DNA of 64,000 bases from Blautia sp. AF19-10LB. GTDB lineage: Bacteria > Bacillota > Clostridia > Lachnospirales > Lachnospiraceae. Position numbers and translations under genes: made by a program. Under the pieces are notes generated by a model. That model ran no database searches and was not told where the DNA came from. It worked only from the letters and a program-made list of their open reading frames with translations. The first letter of the stretch is position 1; each line of letters starts with the position of its first letter. Shown in pieces: positions 62,119 to 64,000 of the stretch. The stretch is taken from contig NZ_QTWS01000012.1 of NCBI RefSeq assembly GCF_003461245.1, positions 1-64,000 of the forward strand, read 5' to 3'.

Positions 62119-62542
62119 AAATATGAAAACCCTGAAGGGGAGCATCTCGAAGTTGCGAAGGCCGAAGCTCCCCCTCAGACACCCCCTGCTTGGCCACGCT
62201 TGGCTGAGGCAGACAGAACGTTATCGACGCCAACTGTTGAGGCTGTTTCGCTGCGCGAAAAGCGCAGTGACAGCCGAACAGAGCGAATGCGCCCATGAAT
62301 CTTTTGCCGCCCCACGCTACGCGTGCAGGCAAAAAGCCCATAATCTGTCTCCACGCGGGAAAGCCTTCCCGCCTGAGTAGCCTGGAGATGATGCGCCCAC
62401 AGTGCTGGAGGCACTGTGCGTATCTTGCACCACAAGCGGTGCAAGATACGGGCGTGGCCAGGAGGGGAGCGCGAGGGGAGAACGGCCTTCGCAACTTCGA
62501 GTGCCCTCCCCTCGCAGGTTTCCATATTTCCAAATATGAAAA
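62119..62542. repeat. Large folded, inverted-end element between fhs and fchA
   Basis: About 400 bp, clearly more GC-rich than its surroundings. The direct repeat AAATATGAAAA lies at both ends (62119-62129 and 62532-62542), like a target duplication. The ends are inverted copies with a perfect 19-bp core, CTCGAAGTTGCGAAGGCCG at 62146-62164 and its complement at 62483-62501. Inside are several strong hairpins: CTGCGC/GCGCAG, GCGGGAA/TTCCCGC, CACAGTGC/GCACTGTG and GTATCTTGCACC/GGTGCAAGATAC. Open frames across it (147 and 116 codons on the minus strand) lack binding sites and family features. It could be a non-autonomous MITE-like element or a structured RNA. Confidence 0.75.
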
Positions 62543-62579
62543 AAATTATTATAAAAAAGAAGAAAGAAAAATCATAAAA

Positions 62580-62607
62580 GACCCCTCTTTTATCGGGTCA
62601 CTTTTTT
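62580..62607 (+). terminator. Weak hairpin before fchA
   Basis: GACCC pairs with GGGTC, followed after two bases by TTTTTT; a weak terminator or attenuator 15 nt before fchA. Confidence 0.35.
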
Positions 62608-62621
62608 CAGGAGGAGAAAAA

Positions 62622-63251
62622 ATGGGATTTTCTACAAGTACATGCACAGAATTCGTCGAAGTTCTCGCTTCTAAAGCCCCGGTACCGGGCGGCGGCGGTG
62701 CATCAGCGCTGGTTGGTGCAGTTGGAACTGCACTTGGCAATATGGTAGGCAGTCTTACCGTAGGTAAGAAAAAATATGCAGACGTAGAAGACGAAATGTG
62801 GGAGCTCAAAGCAAAATGCGACCAGCTCCAGAAAGACTTCCTTCGTCTGATCGAAAGAGACGCAGAAGTTTTTGAGCCGCTCTCCAAAGCATATGGTATG
62901 CCAAAAGAAACCGAAGAAGAAAAAGCAGAAAAAGCCCGTGTTATGGAGATCGTGCTGAAAGATGCCTGCTCCGTACCGATGGAGATCATGGAGAAATGCT
63001 GTGAAGCGATCGAGCTGATCGTTGAATTCGGCGCAAAGGGTTCCAAACTGGCGATCAGTGATGCCGGTGTTGGAGCAGCTTTCTGCAAAGCAGCATTACA
63101 GGGTGCCAGCCTGAATGTCTACATCAATACAAAATCCATGGCAGACAGAGAATACGCAGAAGAACTCAACAAAAAAGCAGACGCAATGCTTGAGAAATAC
63201 ACCAAGATGGCAGATGAGACATTCGAAAGCGTTCTTGGCAGATTAAAATAA
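62622..63251 (+). CDS. fchA: Methenyl-THF cyclohydrolase (cyclodeaminase family)
   Basis: A 209-residue helical protein of the formiminotransferase-cyclodeaminase family (FchA), hydrolysing methenyl-THF or the reverse. Typical elements are the opening CTEFVEVLASKAPVPGGGGA, the following glycine-rich loop, and AISDAGVGAAFCKAAL. AGGAGGAGAAAAA precedes the ATG. It is followed 31 nt later by folD, which is itself usually bifunctional, so two proteins may share the cyclohydrolase step. It fits the methyl branch. Confidence 0.92.
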   Translation: MGFSTSTCTEFVEVLASKAPVPGGGGASALVGAVGTALGNMVGSLTVGKKKYADVEDEMWELKAKCDQLQKDFLRLIERDAEVFEPLSKAYGMPKETEEEKAEKARVMEIVLKDACSVPMEIMEKCCEAIELIVEFGAKGSKLAISDAGVGAAFCKAALQGASLNVYINTKSMADREYAEELNKKADAMLEKYTKMADETFESVLGRLK

Positions 63252-63282
63252 TCAGCAACAAAATAGCGGAGGAAATACAAAA

Positions 63283-64000
63283 ATGGCAAAGCAGTTATTA
63301 GGTAAAGAAGTAACAGCAGCACTGAATGAAAAGATCAAAGCAAATGTAGCAGAATTACAGGGCAAAGGCGTAAACCCGACACTCTGCATCATTCGTGTTG
63401 GCGAAAACCCAAGCGATATTTCTTATGAAAGAGGAGCAACAAAACGCTGCGAGACTCTTGGCGTAGCATGTGAGAAGATCCTTCTTCCGGGAGATGTGAC
63501 TCAGGAAGAACTCCTTGCAACCATCGACAAAGTAAACAAAGACGACCACATCCACGGCGTTCTTCTGTTCCGTCCGCTTCCGAAACATCTGGATCAGGCA
63601 GTGATTGAAAATGCACTTGCTGCAGAAAAAGACGTTGACTGTATGACAGATCTTTCCATGTCTGGCGTATTCACCGGCAAAAAAATCGGTTTCCCGCCAT
63701 GTACACCACAGGCATGCATGGAGATCCTGGATCATTACGGAATCGATTGCACAGGCAAAAAAGCCGTTGTTATCGGAAGAAGCCTTGTAGTTGGAAAACC
63801 GGCAGCCATGATGCTGGTTAAGAAAAATGCAACCGTAACGATCTGCCACACAAGAACCGTTGACATGCCGTCTGTTGCAAAAGAAGCAGACATTGTGATC
63901 GTAGCAGCCGGACGTGCAGGCGTTGTTGGTGCTGATTATGTCAGAGAAGGACAGACCATCATCGATGTAGGTATCAACGTAAATGCAGAAGGTAAACTCT
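63283..64000 (+). CDS. folD: Methylene-THF dehydrogenase/cyclohydrolase, cut by the window edge
   Basis: Interconverts methylene-, methenyl- and formyl-THF. About 239 residues are visible, out of about 280 expected; the frame is open at the right edge. Conserved motifs are YERGATKRCETLG (the catalytic-Lys region, where the family usually has YV..K), GVLLFRPLPKHLD, PPCTPQACMEIL and VVIGRSLVVGKPAAMML. The first of these departs slightly from the common YxxxK spelling of the family but keeps a Lys. CGGAGGAAATAC precedes the ATG. Confidence 0.95.
   Translation, partial: MAKQLLGKEVTAALNEKIKANVAELQGKGVNPTLCIIRVGENPSDISYERGATKRCETLGVACEKILLPGDVTQEELLATIDKVNKDDHIHGVLLFRPLPKHLDQAVIENALAAEKDVDCMTDLSMSGVFTGKKIGFPPCTPQACMEILDHYGIDCTGKKAVVIGRSLVVGKPAAMMLVKKNATVTICHTRTVDMPSVAKEADIVIVAAGRAGVVGADYVREGQTIIDVGINVNAEGKL

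Noticed and set aside
62090..62533. Open frames of 147 and 116 codons on the minus strand, and the 5' extension of the fchA frame to 62295
   Set aside because: They cross a GC-rich inverted repeat full of hairpins, have no binding sites, and the peptides show no family features.
1..64000. CRISPR arrays, tRNA or rRNA genes, prophage
   Set aside because: No regularly spaced repeats, tRNA-like cloverleafs, rRNA stretches or phage structural genes were noticed on reading the window.

Overview
The window is a piece of a low-to-moderate G+C Gram-positive chromosome that reads as a gut acetogen of the Lachnospiraceae, most like Blautia. The evidence is a nearly complete Wood-Ljungdahl (CODH/ACS) cluster at the right end, a pheST T-box leader, AGGAGG-type ribosome binding sites with sigma-A promoters (several exact 17-bp spacers), and the clostridial gene order rplS-lepB-ylqF-rnhB-yraN. 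Genus placement is inference; no rRNA gene is present.

Layout. 1-3.3 kb: an AT-rich accessory patch with a lactococcin-972-type membrane protein, its ABC ATPase and a 43-residue membrane peptide. 3376-5616: a complete IS1634-like insertion sequence with 29-bp imperfect terminal inverted repeats, a DDE transposase and a small frameshifted accessory ORF. 5.8-16.9 kb: aldehyde dehydrogenase, a large secreted protein, a YoaK membrane protein, a LysR regulator, a CapA-family protein with an Asp/Ser/Tyr tail, endonuclease IV, a D-2-hydroxyacid dehydrogenase and tyrA-aroA. 17-31.3 kb: an EF-G paralogue, a dicarboxylate/amino-acid symporter, leuS, a probable 6S RNA, galM, a SpoIID-like protein, a YihY membrane protein, T-box-pheS-pheT and a histidine phosphatase. 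31.4-34.1 kb: a two-gene MotAB/ZorAB-like stator pair. 34.2-38.2 kb: rplS-lepB-ylqF-rnhB-yraN-pgeF. 38.2-46.2 kb: prs (minus strand), then DUF512-der-plsY-gpsA-MATE, then an aldo/keto reductase.

46.5-64 kb: the acetogenesis region, all on the plus strand: His-rich protein, cooT, metF, cooC-like 1, acsA (CODH), cooC-like 2, acsB (ACS), acsD, acsC (corrinoid protein), acsE (methyltransferase), acsV/RACo (corrinoid activator), a DUF3786 protein, fhs, fchA and folD (cut by the window edge). Together these take formate plus tetrahydrofolate to methyl-THF, pass the methyl to the corrinoid protein, and join it with CO made by CODH to form acetyl-CoA. The His-rich protein, CooT and the two CooC-like ATPases probably serve nickel supply to the CODH and ACS active sites. 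No metV, formate dehydrogenase, hydrogenase or Rnf gene lies in the window.

Most notable: a ~400-bp, GC-rich, heavily folded element with inverted ends and an 11-bp direct repeat, inserted between fhs and fchA; an isolated ZorA/ZorB-like pair with no Zorya effector beside it; a yraN gene whose only possible start is AUC; a signal peptidase I with Arg at the catalytic Lys position; an EF-G paralogue with a degenerate G4 motif; and an exact A-AAA-AAC slippery heptamer at the frame break of the insertion-sequence accessory gene.
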